Below, piece by piece: positions 32,011-40,782 of a DNA stretch of 50,386 nucleotides. The translations under genes and the position numbers were made by a program. The notes beneath the pieces were generated by a model. That model worked only from the letters and a program-made list of their open reading frames with translations, searched no databases and was not told where the DNA came from. The DNA comes from Candidatus Saccharimonadota bacterium (GTDB lineage Bacteria > Patescibacteriota > Saccharimonadia > Saccharimonadales > Saccharimonadaceae). Location of the stretch: assembly GCA_030645815.1 (NCBI GenBank), contig JAUSMW010000036.1, positions 1 to 50,386 of the forward strand. The letters run 5' to 3'. Position 1 is the stretch's first letter. Every line of letters starts with the position of its first letter.

Positions 32011-32886
32011 ATGTATTCATCCATTGCTGCAAATAAACGCAATACAATACTGATAATGTTAGTATTTGTTTTTGTGATTGCTGGTTTGGGTTGGGGTATC
32101 AGCTTATATTATGGCGAACCAAGTTTGCTGTACTATGTAGCGATTGGAGCGCTCATCTATGCCACCATTCAATATTTTATTGCCAGTAAAATTGCATTAG
32201 CAGTTACAGGTGCAAAAGCTATAGAAAAAAAAGATAATCCACGCCTATATCGAATAGTTGAAAACCTCAGTATTGCAACCGGCCTACCAACTCCAAAAAT
32301 CTATATTATAGATGACCCAGCGCCTAACGCCTTTGCAACGGGTCGTGACCCTCGTCATGCCAGCGTAGCGGCGACAGCTGGATTGCTAGATATTATGGAT
32401 GACCGTGAGCTCGAGGCTGTTATGGCACATGAAATGGGTCACGTACAGAACTATGATATTCGTGTCAGTATGATTGTATTTGGTCTGGTCGCTGCAATAG
32501 GATTGATTTCAGATGTAGTGCTACGGATGATGATATTTGGCGACGATGACAGAGATAACGTATCGCCTGTATTTATTGTCATAGGTATTGTTGCAATTAT
32601 TTTGGCGCCAATTGTTGCATTTTTGATACAAGCCGCCGTGTCCCGTCAACGCGAGTATTTAGCTGATGCTACTGGTGCGTTAACAACGCGATATCCAGAA
32701 GGCTTGGCCAGCGCACTAGAGAAGCTTCGCGGCCACAGCCAGCCTATGCAACGTCAAAATGGTTCAACAGCACATCTGTTTTTCTCAAATCCAATGAAGC
32801 CGGGTTTTTTTGGCAATTTATTTAGCACACATCCGCCACTAGATGACAGGATTAAACGCCTACGCGAAAATGAAGGAAAAATGTAA
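32011..32886 (+). CDS. htpX: M48 family membrane metalloprotease HtpX
   Basis: VMAHEMGHV (HExxH), IYIIDDPAPNAFATGRDP, REYLADATGA, STHPPLDDRIKRL. Confidence 0.92.
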   Translation: MYSSIAANKRNTILIMLVFVFVIAGLGWGISLYYGEPSLLYYVAIGALIYATIQYFIASKIALAVTGAKAIEKKDNPRLYRIVENLSIATGLPTPKIYIIDDPAPNAFATGRDPRHASVAATAGLLDIMDDRELEAVMAHEMGHVQNYDIRVSMIVFGLVAAIGLISDVVLRMMIFGDDDRDNVSPVFIVIGIVAIILAPIVAFLIQAAVSRQREYLADATGALTTRYPEGLASALEKLRGHSQPMQRQNGSTAHLFFSNPMKPGFFGNLFSTHPPLDDRIKRLRENEGKM

Positions 32887-32888
32887 CG

Positions 32889-33917
32889 GTGAAAAAGAAA
32901 AATAAAAAACAAAATAAACTGCAAAAAGTTTTGTCTAAGCAAAAAAAACGTTATGATGATTTTTTAAAACGTCGGCCGCATCGCAGCTTTCGTATGACGG
33001 CCCGCCGAGACTACAAGCGTCAATGGAATGTGCCAGGCTACTGGTCATTAACTGACGAAGTGTGGCAGACAATCTGGTCTGATAGGTGGTTGTTTGCAAA
33101 GTTTACAATTGTATACAGTACACTTTCATTTTTTGTGGTTGGTTTGCTCTCACAAGACAGCTTTGTTTTACTAAATAAATCCGTCAATCAAATCGGAGGT
33201 GACGTTATTGTCGGTGAACTCAGTGGGGTTGTTCAAAGCTTAGCTGTATCAGCAGGAGTCTTTAGTGGGGCATTTACTCAAGGCTTGACGGAGTCTCAAC
33301 AAATATACAGTGGGTTATTGTTTTTGGTTGGTTGGTTGACTGTTGTTTGGTTACTGAGGCAAAAACTTGCAGGTCATAAAAATATAAAACTTCGTGATGG
33401 GTTATATTCATCTGGCTCACCTATACTTTCGACTTTCCTGGTGCTACTAGTACTGCTTGTTCAATTGGTGCCATTCGCAATTGCACTAATCGCGTATGGT
33501 GCCGCCGAGAGCGTTGATGTCTTTGGTGACGTACTGTTCACGACACTGTTTTGGATAGTTGAATTGTTACTCGTGTTAGTTTCTATGTATTGGACAACCA
33601 GTACAGTAGTGGCTCTGGTTGTTGTGACACTACCAGGTATGTATCCTCTCAAAGCTCTCAAAGCTTCCAGTGATTTGGTTATTGGTAGGCGAATCAGGGT
33701 GCTCTATCGCTTGGCTTGGTTAGGAATCACTATCGTCGTTATTTGGACACTTGTGATGCTGCCGATTATATTTATAAATCAAATTAGTTGGCTGTCACAA
33801 ATACCTATAGTACCTGTCGCCGCGCTGATAATGACGACATTTACATTATTGTGGACTGCATCATATGTGTATTTATTATATAGAAAGCTGGTCAGTGATG
33901 ACACGCCAACGGCTTGA
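32889..33917 (+). CDS. Multi-TM membrane protein of unknown function
   Basis: Basic N-terminus plus several TM segments; overlaps the ligA start by 20 nt. Confidence 0.65.
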   Translation: MKKKNKKQNKLQKVLSKQKKRYDDFLKRRPHRSFRMTARRDYKRQWNVPGYWSLTDEVWQTIWSDRWLFAKFTIVYSTLSFFVVGLLSQDSFVLLNKSVNQIGGDVIVGELSGVVQSLAVSAGVFSGAFTQGLTESQQIYSGLLFLVGWLTVVWLLRQKLAGHKNIKLRDGLYSSGSPILSTFLVLLVLLVQLVPFAIALIAYGAAESVDVFGDVLFTTLFWIVELLLVLVSMYWTTSTVVALVVVTLPGMYPLKALKASSDLVIGRRIRVLYRLAWLGITIVVIWTLVMLPIIFINQISWLSQIPIVPVAALIMTTFTLLWTASYVYLLYRKLVSDDTPTA

Positions 33918-35898
33918 CGACATAAAACAGCAGCTCAATCAATGGGCCCATGAATATTACGTTTTAGACAAACCTAGCGTCGACGATGCTGTCTATGACG
34001 GATTGTTTTCTGAGCTGAAAAATATTGAAACACAAAACCCTGATTTAATTACACCCGATAGCCCAACCCAGCGAGTAGGAGGCGAGCCTGCCAAAGGTTT
34101 TGAAAAATTTACACACAAATCTAGGATGATGAGTATGCTAGACTGTTTCGGTGATGACGAAGCCCTAGCTTGGTTTGAACGTATACAAAAACTAGATTCA
34201 AATGTAGCTAATTGTGATTTTTGGGTAGATTCAAAAAAAGATGGCTTGGCTTGTGCACTACATTACCAGGATGGAATATTGGTTCGTGCTGTAACCCGAG
34301 GAGATGGTCATATCGGAGAAGTAGTCACAACAAATGTAAAGACAATTCCCAATGTACCATTACGGCTATATAGTAACCACCCGTTTACCAAAGGTTATAC
34401 AGAGATTCGTGGTGAGATAATAATGCCTAAAAAAGAATTTGAGACACTGAACAAAAAGCAGCTAGCTGCTGGAAAACCAACATATGCCAATCCGCGTAAC
34501 CTGGCTGCAGGAACGATTCGTCAGCTTGACCCACGCCTAGTCGCCGAACGCCCACTTCGTTTTCATGGATATGATTTACTGCGCGAGGATGTAAACGAAG
34601 TACCAACAAATGAGTTTGCATATGAAACTATGAAAAAGCTTGGCTTTACTATCGGTAAAGGCGCACATTTAGAAAAAGATTTTAAAGGCGTATTAAGATA
34701 TGCCAAAGAATTTGAAACCATTCGTGAAACATTACCATATCACACCGACGGCCTGGTCGTGAAAATTAATGACCGTCAACTAGTTGGGAGACTTGGTGTT
34801 GTAGGTAAAAACCCTCGCGGCACAATTGCCTATAAATATCCTGCCGAGACAACCACTACAGTAGTACAGGACATCGTCATCTCAATTGGTCGAACCGGCG
34901 CTGCTACCCCAGTTGCGGTATTTAAGCCAGTTAACTTAGCTGGCACAACTGTTCAGCACGCGAGCCTGCACAATGCCGATGAAATTGCTCGTAAAGATGT
35001 ACGTATCGGTGACACGGTAGTTATCTTCAAGGCAGGTGAAATCATACCGCAAGTTGAGAGTGTAATCGAAAAGTTGCGCCCAGCGAAAGCTAAACCCTTT
35101 AATTTTGTTGATGAGCTAAAACGTCAATATCCAGAACTGGAATTTGTACGACCTGATGGCGAAGCCGTGTATCGTGTAAAAGGCGTAACTGGTCCAATAC
35201 TTCTCAAACGTGCGGTGCAGCATTTTGCATCAAAAGGTGCATTAGATATCGATACATTGGGCGAGAAAAATGTCGTTGCATTGGTAGACGCTGGTTTAGT
35301 CAAAGATTTAGCAGACATATATTTGCTAACCAAAGAACAATTATTAAAATTAGACCGTTTTGCTGAGATTTCTGCTCAAAAACTAATCGGTGCCATTGCC
35401 GCTAAAAAACAGCCAGAGCTACCTCGTTTTATTTTTGGTATTGGTATTCGGCACGTGGGTACGCAAACTGCAATTGATTTGTCGCACGTGTTCAAATCTA
35501 TATATGGCCTAAAAAATGCAACACTCGATGAGCTAAAATCTGTCGATGGGGTAGGTGAAATTGTCGCCGAAAGTATCTCTGCCTGGTTTGCGGACCTCGA
35601 TAATATCAAGCTCATCGAAAAATTTGAGACTGTTGGTGTAAATCCAAAATACCATGATACATCTGGTGGTAAATTAGCAGGACAAGCCTTCGTCATAACT
35701 GGTAGTCTATCTACTATGAGTCGCGACGAAGCGGCTGATAAAATCCGCAATCTAGGCGGAACATTCCAGAGCTCGGTGGCAAAAGACACAACCTACCTGG
35801 TAGCTGGTGGTAAGGTAGGTGCATCGAAACTGCAAAAAGCCGCGCAATATGGTACAAAGGTAATAAATGAGAAGACTTTATTACGAATTATTGAGTAA
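33898..35898 (+). CDS. ligA: NAD-dependent DNA ligase (zinc-finger cysteines absent)
   Basis: SPTQRVGGEPAKGFEKFTH, DSKKDGLA adenylation motif, HhH repeats, C-terminal BRCT. ATG 33898. Confidence 0.94.
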   Translation: MTRQRLDDIKQQLNQWAHEYYVLDKPSVDDAVYDGLFSELKNIETQNPDLITPDSPTQRVGGEPAKGFEKFTHKSRMMSMLDCFGDDEALAWFERIQKLDSNVANCDFWVDSKKDGLACALHYQDGILVRAVTRGDGHIGEVVTTNVKTIPNVPLRLYSNHPFTKGYTEIRGEIIMPKKEFETLNKKQLAAGKPTYANPRNLAAGTIRQLDPRLVAERPLRFHGYDLLREDVNEVPTNEFAYETMKKLGFTIGKGAHLEKDFKGVLRYAKEFETIRETLPYHTDGLVVKINDRQLVGRLGVVGKNPRGTIAYKYPAETTTTVVQDIVISIGRTGAATPVAVFKPVNLAGTTVQHASLHNADEIARKDVRIGDTVVIFKAGEIIPQVESVIEKLRPAKAKPFNFVDELKRQYPELEFVRPDGEAVYRVKGVTGPILLKRAVQHFASKGALDIDTLGEKNVVALVDAGLVKDLADIYLLTKEQLLKLDRFAEISAQKLIGAIAAKKQPELPRFIFGIGIRHVGTQTAIDLSHVFKSIYGLKNATLDELKSVDGVGEIVAESISAWFADLDNIKLIEKFETVGVNPKYHDTSGGKLAGQAFVITGSLSTMSRDEAADKIRNLGGTFQSSVAKDTTYLVAGGKVGASKLQKAAQYGTKVINEKTLLRIIE

Positions 35899-35952
35899 TA
35901 ATATAAACTATACTAGAATATACCTGTAAGTACGTATCCTATACATAAGGGT

Positions 35953-36285
35953 GTGGCAATGGATTTCGTGTTGAACATTTTGGAGTACGCTGCTTTTGCA
36001 GCGGCAGGACTAGTAGGTGCTGCAGTAGCAATCTTGCTTTTTGTGCTCGCTGGGTTGGCGATGATTGAGATAATCACTCTTGTCGTGCGCTTTGGGGGTT
36101 ATGTGATGCTTTTGACTGGAGTCGCATTAATTGGACTTTGGTCTACGAGGTTGATGGGAATGACTGCGTTGACATCGATACCAGCAAAAGAAGTATTCCC
36201 TTCAGCGGCAATTATTTTTGTCTGGGGAGCTATTTGGGCAGGTGTCATGTTTGCATTTGAAAGCGCTGACTCGTCGGACATATAG
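35953..36285 (+). CDS. Small multi-TM membrane protein
   Basis: 110 aa, three hydrophobic segments. The start may be ATG 35959. Confidence 0.5.
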   Translation: MAMDFVLNILEYAAFAAAGLVGAAVAILLFVLAGLAMIEIITLVVRFGGYVMLLTGVALIGLWSTRLMGMTALTSIPAKEVFPSAAIIFVWGAIWAGVMFAFESADSSDI

Positions 36286-36305
36286 ACCTATTTCTCTAAA
36301 AAAAT

Positions 36306-36345
36306 GGCTGCGACTACCAACTTTGTTGGTGGAAGCAGCCTTTTT
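36306..36345 (+). terminator. Intrinsic terminator
   Basis: GGCTGCGACTACCAAC-TTT-GTTGGTGGAAGCAGCC-TTTTT. Confidence 0.85.
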
Positions 36346-36387
36346 CATTGAATGGTACAATAATATAAACGAAGGGATGAAATTGTT

Positions 36388-36789
36388 ATGCCGATATTTA
36401 AACTCAACAAATTAATCCGTGACAAGTTACCAATGTTTTATGAGTCAATTGGGCAAAAAGCTAATTTGCGCGTACTAAACAAAGACGAACATACGCTTGC
36501 TTTGATAGATAAAATCGTCGAAGAAGCTGGTGAGATTACAACAAAAAATATCACAAAAAAGAATCTGACCGAAGAAATAGCTGATATCCAGCAAGCGATT
36601 GATGACCTGAAAAACTTACATACTATTTCTGCTGCAGATATCGAAAAAGAGCAAAAGTCAAAGGACGAATATAAAGGCGGTTTTGCAAAGGGTATATTTA
36701 TTGAAACACTAGAACTGCAAGAGAACGATACCTGGATAGATTATTATCGTGCCGAACCTGATAGATTTCCAGAGGTTAAAAAGAAGTGA
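36388..36789 (+). CDS. MazG-like / phosphoribosyl-ATP pyrophosphohydrolase-like protein
   Basis: NKLIRDKLPMFYES...KIVEEAGEI...NLTEEIADIQQAIDDL. Confidence 0.75.
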   Translation: MPIFKLNKLIRDKLPMFYESIGQKANLRVLNKDEHTLALIDKIVEEAGEITTKNITKKNLTEEIADIQQAIDDLKNLHTISAADIEKEQKSKDEYKGGFAKGIFIETLELQENDTWIDYYRAEPDRFPEVKKK

Positions 36790-37409
36790 AACAATTAGTT
36801 TTTGCTACCGAGAACCCAGGCAAGTTGCGTGAAGTTAGGGTATTTGCAGGCAATTACGGTGTAGAAGTGCTGAGTCCCAGTAATGCTGGTTTAAAGCAAC
36901 ATCAAGTTGAAGAAACAGGGACTACTTACGAAGAGAATGCAAAACTAAAGGTCAAATCCTGTCTAGGGCAAGAAGCTGCAAAGCAGCTAGTCATTTGTGG
37001 AGATGATTCTGGTATGGAAATAGATGCACTTGGAGGTGAGCCAGGTATTCATACTAGGCGATGGCTAGGCTACGAGATGAGCGATGATGAAATTATCGAG
37101 CATACTCTGAAATCACTTTCTGGGGAAAAGAACAGAAAGGTAACTTCAAAAACTGTTCTAGCATATAGCAATCACGGCAGTCCTATCCAATTTGTAACAG
37201 GTGAGCTAAGCGGTAGAATTGCCGAGGAATCGTTTGATGTTCCGAATCAGGAAGGCTTTCCGTTTAGGCAGCTGTTTATAGTAAATGCTAATCCCGAGAT
37301 TCCAATGTGGAAATTTGATGAGTTACCTTTGTCTGAAAGAAATGGGCAATTATCACATCGTGAAAAAGCATTTTTGAAATTATTCAAAGAGTTGGGTTGG
37401 GCAAAATAA
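36786..37409 (+). CDS. Non-canonical purine NTP pyrophosphatase (RdgB/HAM1-like)
   Basis: FATENPGKLREVRVFA, EETGTTYEENAKLKV, ICGDDSGMEIDALGGEPGIHTRRW. ATGA overlap with the upstream gene. Confidence 0.85.
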   Translation: MKQLVFATENPGKLREVRVFAGNYGVEVLSPSNAGLKQHQVEETGTTYEENAKLKVKSCLGQEAAKQLVICGDDSGMEIDALGGEPGIHTRRWLGYEMSDDEIIEHTLKSLSGEKNRKVTSKTVLAYSNHGSPIQFVTGELSGRIAEESFDVPNQEGFPFRQLFIVNANPEIPMWKFDELPLSERNGQLSHREKAFLKLFKELGWAK

Positions 37410-37437
37410 AAATACCCCCGAAATCGAGGGTATTTTT
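37408..37437. terminator. Bidirectional intrinsic terminator
   Basis: AAAAATACCC-CCGAAATCGA-GGGTATTTTT between convergent genes. Confidence 0.75.
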
Positions 37438-37452
37438 ATGCATTGTTACTGA

Positions 37453-37719
37453 TTAGTAACGAGGTTTTTCTTCACGTGGACGAGCCTCGTTAACGGTGAT
37501 TTCTCGTCCGTCAAGCTGAGAGCTGTTCAAAGTGTCGATAGCCTTTTTTGCGTCATCATCATTTTCAAACTCAACAAAGCCAAAGCCGCGTGAACGACCT
37601 GATTCACGGTCAGTTACGACACGTGCGCTGAGTACTGTACCAGCTGCTTCAAAGTGAGCTTTTAAATTGTCGTCTGTAGTGGCCCATGCCAAGCTACCAA
37701 CAAAAAGTTTAGTTGCCAT
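37453..37719 (-). CDS. RNA-binding protein, single RRM
   Basis: RNP2 KLFVGSLAW and RNP1 RGFGFVEF. Confidence 0.92.
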   Translation of the reverse strand: MATKLFVGSLAWATTDDNLKAHFEAAGTVLSARVVTDRESGRSRGFGFVEFENDDDAKKAIDTLNSSQLDGREITVNEARPREEKPRY

Positions 37720-37855
37720 TGATTTCAAATTTCCTATTGTCTATATGTAAAATGTCAGTTCGACCGGGTTCCAAGAGTTTTTAAATTATCTCTTTATTAC
37801 TTTCCTAACACCCGTAGTCTAACATACCACGGTGTAAAACACCACAACAAAACGC

Positions 37856-37884
37856 TTGCGTTTTTTATGTTTATTTGCCATAAT
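37856..37884 (+). promoter_or_regulatory. Sigma70-type promoter of the ncRNA candidate
   Basis: TTGCGT-17 nt-CATAAT with extended TGC before the -10. Confidence 0.6.
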
Positions 37885-37890
37885 CTCACT

Positions 37891-38024
37891 TGGAAACGCT
37901 GATGCGCCAAAAAACGAGGCTCGTTGGACTGAACGAAAATAAACAATACCTTCACCACACACCTAGAGCCTCAGGGTGGGCGCGCATCAACCCTTTAACC
38001 GTCTCTTTCCAGGGGCGGTTTTGT
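37891..38024 (+). ncRNA. Structured small RNA candidate (~130 nt) ending in an intrinsic terminator
   Basis: Nested pairing TGGAAA/TTTCCA, TGATGCGC/GCGCATCA, GAGGCTC/GAGCCTC; terminator AACCGTC-TCTTTCCAGG-GGCGGTT-TTG. Has its own promoter and no ORF. Confidence 0.6.
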
Positions 38025-38046
38025 TTGTTATAGTAATACTCCTCGG

Positions 38047-38123
38047 GGGGCATTAGCTCATTTGGCTAGAGCGCTTCGCTGGCAGCGAAGAGGTGGGCGG
38101 TTCGAATCCGCCATGCTCCACCA
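38047..38123 (+). tRNA. tRNA-Ala(GGC), CCA encoded
   Basis: Acceptor GGGGCAT/ATGCTCC with G3:U70, anticodon arm CTTCG-CTGGCAG-CGAAG, T-loop TTCGAAT, 3' ACCA. TGTTATAGT -10 upstream. Confidence 0.95.
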
Positions 38124-38179
38124 TAGACATCATTTTTTTCTTTCCAGTGATTAATACCGTATAATTGTCTATACAAGTT

Positions 38180-39460
38180 ATGTTTAAAAATTATATTCAG
38201 AAACACATAGAAAAATACGCACATAAATATCTGGCAAAACACAAGCCAAAGCTCGTCTTGGTAACAGGTAGCGTTGGCAAAACCAGTACCAAACTAGCGA
38301 TTGCCACTGTTCTATCCGAAAAATATCGTGTACGCGTACACGAAGGTAATTACAATACGCATATGAGTGTTCCACTAGGTATCCTGGGAATCGCATACCC
38401 AGACAATATTCGTTCAGTTAGCGCATGGCTCAGCGTCAGAAAGGCAGCGTTGCAGCGGATTAGGGCCAAGCAAAGTGATTGTGATGTCATAGTCCAAGAA
38501 CTCGGGACTGACCAACCTGGTGATATTGCACATTTTGGCACATATCTACATGGTGATGTTGCGGTTGTGACTGCAGTATCACCCGAACATATGGCATTTT
38601 TCCAGAATCTAGAGGCTGTAGCTCGCGAAGAACTAGAGGTTAGTAATTTTTCTGACATAACTGCAATCAATCGCGATGACATAGACGGCAAGTTTGCCGA
38701 GTTTATAAAAAATCCGGAAATCGACACCTATGGGCTGGGCGGGGCTGCTGAATATCGCTTTTTGATAGAAGACCAGACACTTGGCCTAGTAAAGGGCAAG
38801 ATGATTACACCATCAACTTCTGACATAGAAGTAGAGCTGCACGTAGCGAGCGAGGCTGGCGTAAAAGCCGCTGTCGCTGCTGGTTTTGTGGCCGAGCGTT
38901 TAGGGCTAGAGCCGCAAGAAATTGCTGCGGGCTTAGCTAAAATAACCTCCCCTCCGGGTAGGATGAATATACTGCGTGGTCAAAAAGAATCAACCATAAT
39001 AGATGATAGCTACAATTCTAGTCCGCTAGCTGCAGAATCTGCCATAGAAACTCTGTATAAAATAGAGGCACCGCAGCGTATAGCAGTGCTAGGTGATATG
39101 AACGAGTTGGGCCAATCCTCAGCTGCAGAACACGAAAAAATCGGCAAGTTGTGTAATAGCAATCTATTGAAGTGGGTTGTGACAATTGGCGAGCAGTCAG
39201 AGAAATATTTGGCACCAGCTGCAAAGGCAAATGGCTGCCAGGTCAAAAGTTTCCGTGACCCAATCAGCGCCGGTATATTCGTTCATAGCGTTCTAGAGAC
39301 TGGAACTATTATCTTATTCAAAGGCTCGCAGAACGGTGTCTTTTCTGAAGAAGCAGTAAAACCAATCCTGCACAGCACAGATGATGAACGGTATTTAGTT
39401 CGCCAGACCTCCGACTGGCTCGCTAAAAAATCAGAACAATTTGATGCTTTCAAGGTGTAA
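38180..39460 (+). CDS. Mur ligase family protein (MurF-like)
   Basis: LVTGSVGKTSTK P-loop, IIDDSYNSSPLAAESAIETL, RIAVLGDMNELG. ATG 38180. Confidence 0.85.
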   Translation: MFKNYIQKHIEKYAHKYLAKHKPKLVLVTGSVGKTSTKLAIATVLSEKYRVRVHEGNYNTHMSVPLGILGIAYPDNIRSVSAWLSVRKAALQRIRAKQSDCDVIVQELGTDQPGDIAHFGTYLHGDVAVVTAVSPEHMAFFQNLEAVAREELEVSNFSDITAINRDDIDGKFAEFIKNPEIDTYGLGGAAEYRFLIEDQTLGLVKGKMITPSTSDIEVELHVASEAGVKAAVAAGFVAERLGLEPQEIAAGLAKITSPPGRMNILRGQKESTIIDDSYNSSPLAAESAIETLYKIEAPQRIAVLGDMNELGQSSAAEHEKIGKLCNSNLLKWVVTIGEQSEKYLAPAAKANGCQVKSFRDPISAGIFVHSVLETGTIILFKGSQNGVFSEEAVKPILHSTDDERYLVRQTSDWLAKKSEQFDAFKV

Positions 39461-39501
39461 TGGTATATTTAAACAATAAACAACAAGCATAAGAGGAATA
39501 T

Positions 39502-40764
39502 ATGCCAGATTCGATAGACAATTTAAATAACGACCCATTAGAGACACCAACAACCCCTATTACCACAGACAACCCCGCTGGCGACCCAACTTTTCCAACT
39601 AGTCCAACTGTCGAAAAAACTCAATTTGCAGCAAGTACAATCAATCCAAATCCAGAGTTGAATGCTAATGCACAAAGTGCGGCATTTATACCAGATGAAG
39701 GTCCACAAAAGAGTAAAAAGAAACTTATTATAGGAATTGTCATAGCTATAGTAGTCATTTTGGGTATAGCTAGTGCAACCGCATTTGCTTATTACTATAC
39801 CAGCCCAGAAAAGGTCGTACAGGATAGTCTGCAAAATACGATAAAAGCAAAAACAGTCGTGACGGATGGAACTTTTAATGTCACAGACAAAACTAGTAAT
39901 GGCAGTGTTGCTGTACAGTTCTCGTCACAAAGTGACAATGAGAAACTAGCTGGTTCATTAGACGCAAAAATTAAAATTGATTATGAGGATTTCAAGCTCG
40001 ACCTAGAAGGTGCGGGTATGATTGCAGAAAGTGGTGACTTGTATTTTAAAATCGACAACGCCAGTGAGCTTTTAGAAAAGTCGTTAGCAACAGACTACGG
40101 CAAATATTATGCTAGCAATCCAGCACTTGTTTCAAAACTAAAGGCTTTTGTTGCAAAAATCGATAGTCGTTGGATAAAGGTAGACAAAGAAACAGTTAGT
40201 GAATATTCAAAAGATTATGATGAGCAACAAACTTGTACCAAAAAAGCTATCAAAAAGTTTTATAGTGACGACAAGCAACAACAGCAGGTAGCTGATATTT
40301 ACAAAGAAAACCGTTTCGTCATCATCAAGGATACAGGTAAAAGCAAAACCATAAATTCCCAGGATAGTGTTGCATATGATATAAAATTCAGTATCAGCAA
40401 GATGGAGACTTTTAACAAAAAGCTTGAGAAAACAGATTTAATGAAGGCGCTGAACAAATGTACTGATTCTACTGAACCAACCGAAGGAATGAGCAGCGAC
40501 GAAATAAATGACGCCCAAAAAGAAGCAAATAAAGTCAAAACAACTTTGTGGATTTCGCGATGGAGTCACGAGCTGCAAAAGGTAGAAGTTGGCACATCTG
40601 ACAAAGAAACAGGTACGATGGACTTTGCTATCAACCTAGATACAAAAACACAACCAAAACTCAAAGACCCTGCAAATACCCTAGATGCCAAACAACTAGT
40701 TAAAGAGCTTGAAGCAATCTACACAGAAGCACTCGGTGCGCAAGACGCCTCAGCTTCGTTCTAA
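39502..40764 (+). CDS. Single-pass membrane protein with disordered N-terminal tail
   Basis: Pro/Thr/Asn-rich N-terminus, TM KKLIIGIVIAIVVILGIASATAFAYYY, extracytoplasmic domain. Confidence 0.65.
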   Translation: MPDSIDNLNNDPLETPTTPITTDNPAGDPTFPTSPTVEKTQFAASTINPNPELNANAQSAAFIPDEGPQKSKKKLIIGIVIAIVVILGIASATAFAYYYTSPEKVVQDSLQNTIKAKTVVTDGTFNVTDKTSNGSVAVQFSSQSDNEKLAGSLDAKIKIDYEDFKLDLEGAGMIAESGDLYFKIDNASELLEKSLATDYGKYYASNPALVSKLKAFVAKIDSRWIKVDKETVSEYSKDYDEQQTCTKKAIKKFYSDDKQQQQVADIYKENRFVIIKDTGKSKTINSQDSVAYDIKFSISKMETFNKKLEKTDLMKALNKCTDSTEPTEGMSSDEINDAQKEANKVKTTLWISRWSHELQKVEVGTSDKETGTMDFAINLDTKTQPKLKDPANTLDAKQLVKELEAIYTEALGAQDASASF

Positions 40765-40782
40765 CCTGTTATAATATAACTC

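Noticed and set aside
37856-38024. 4.5S/SRP RNA or RNase P RNA.
   Set aside because: No GGAAGGAAGCAG-type SRP loop and no P-RNA CR-I/CR-V motifs; size and fold do not fit. Left as an unassigned ncRNA.
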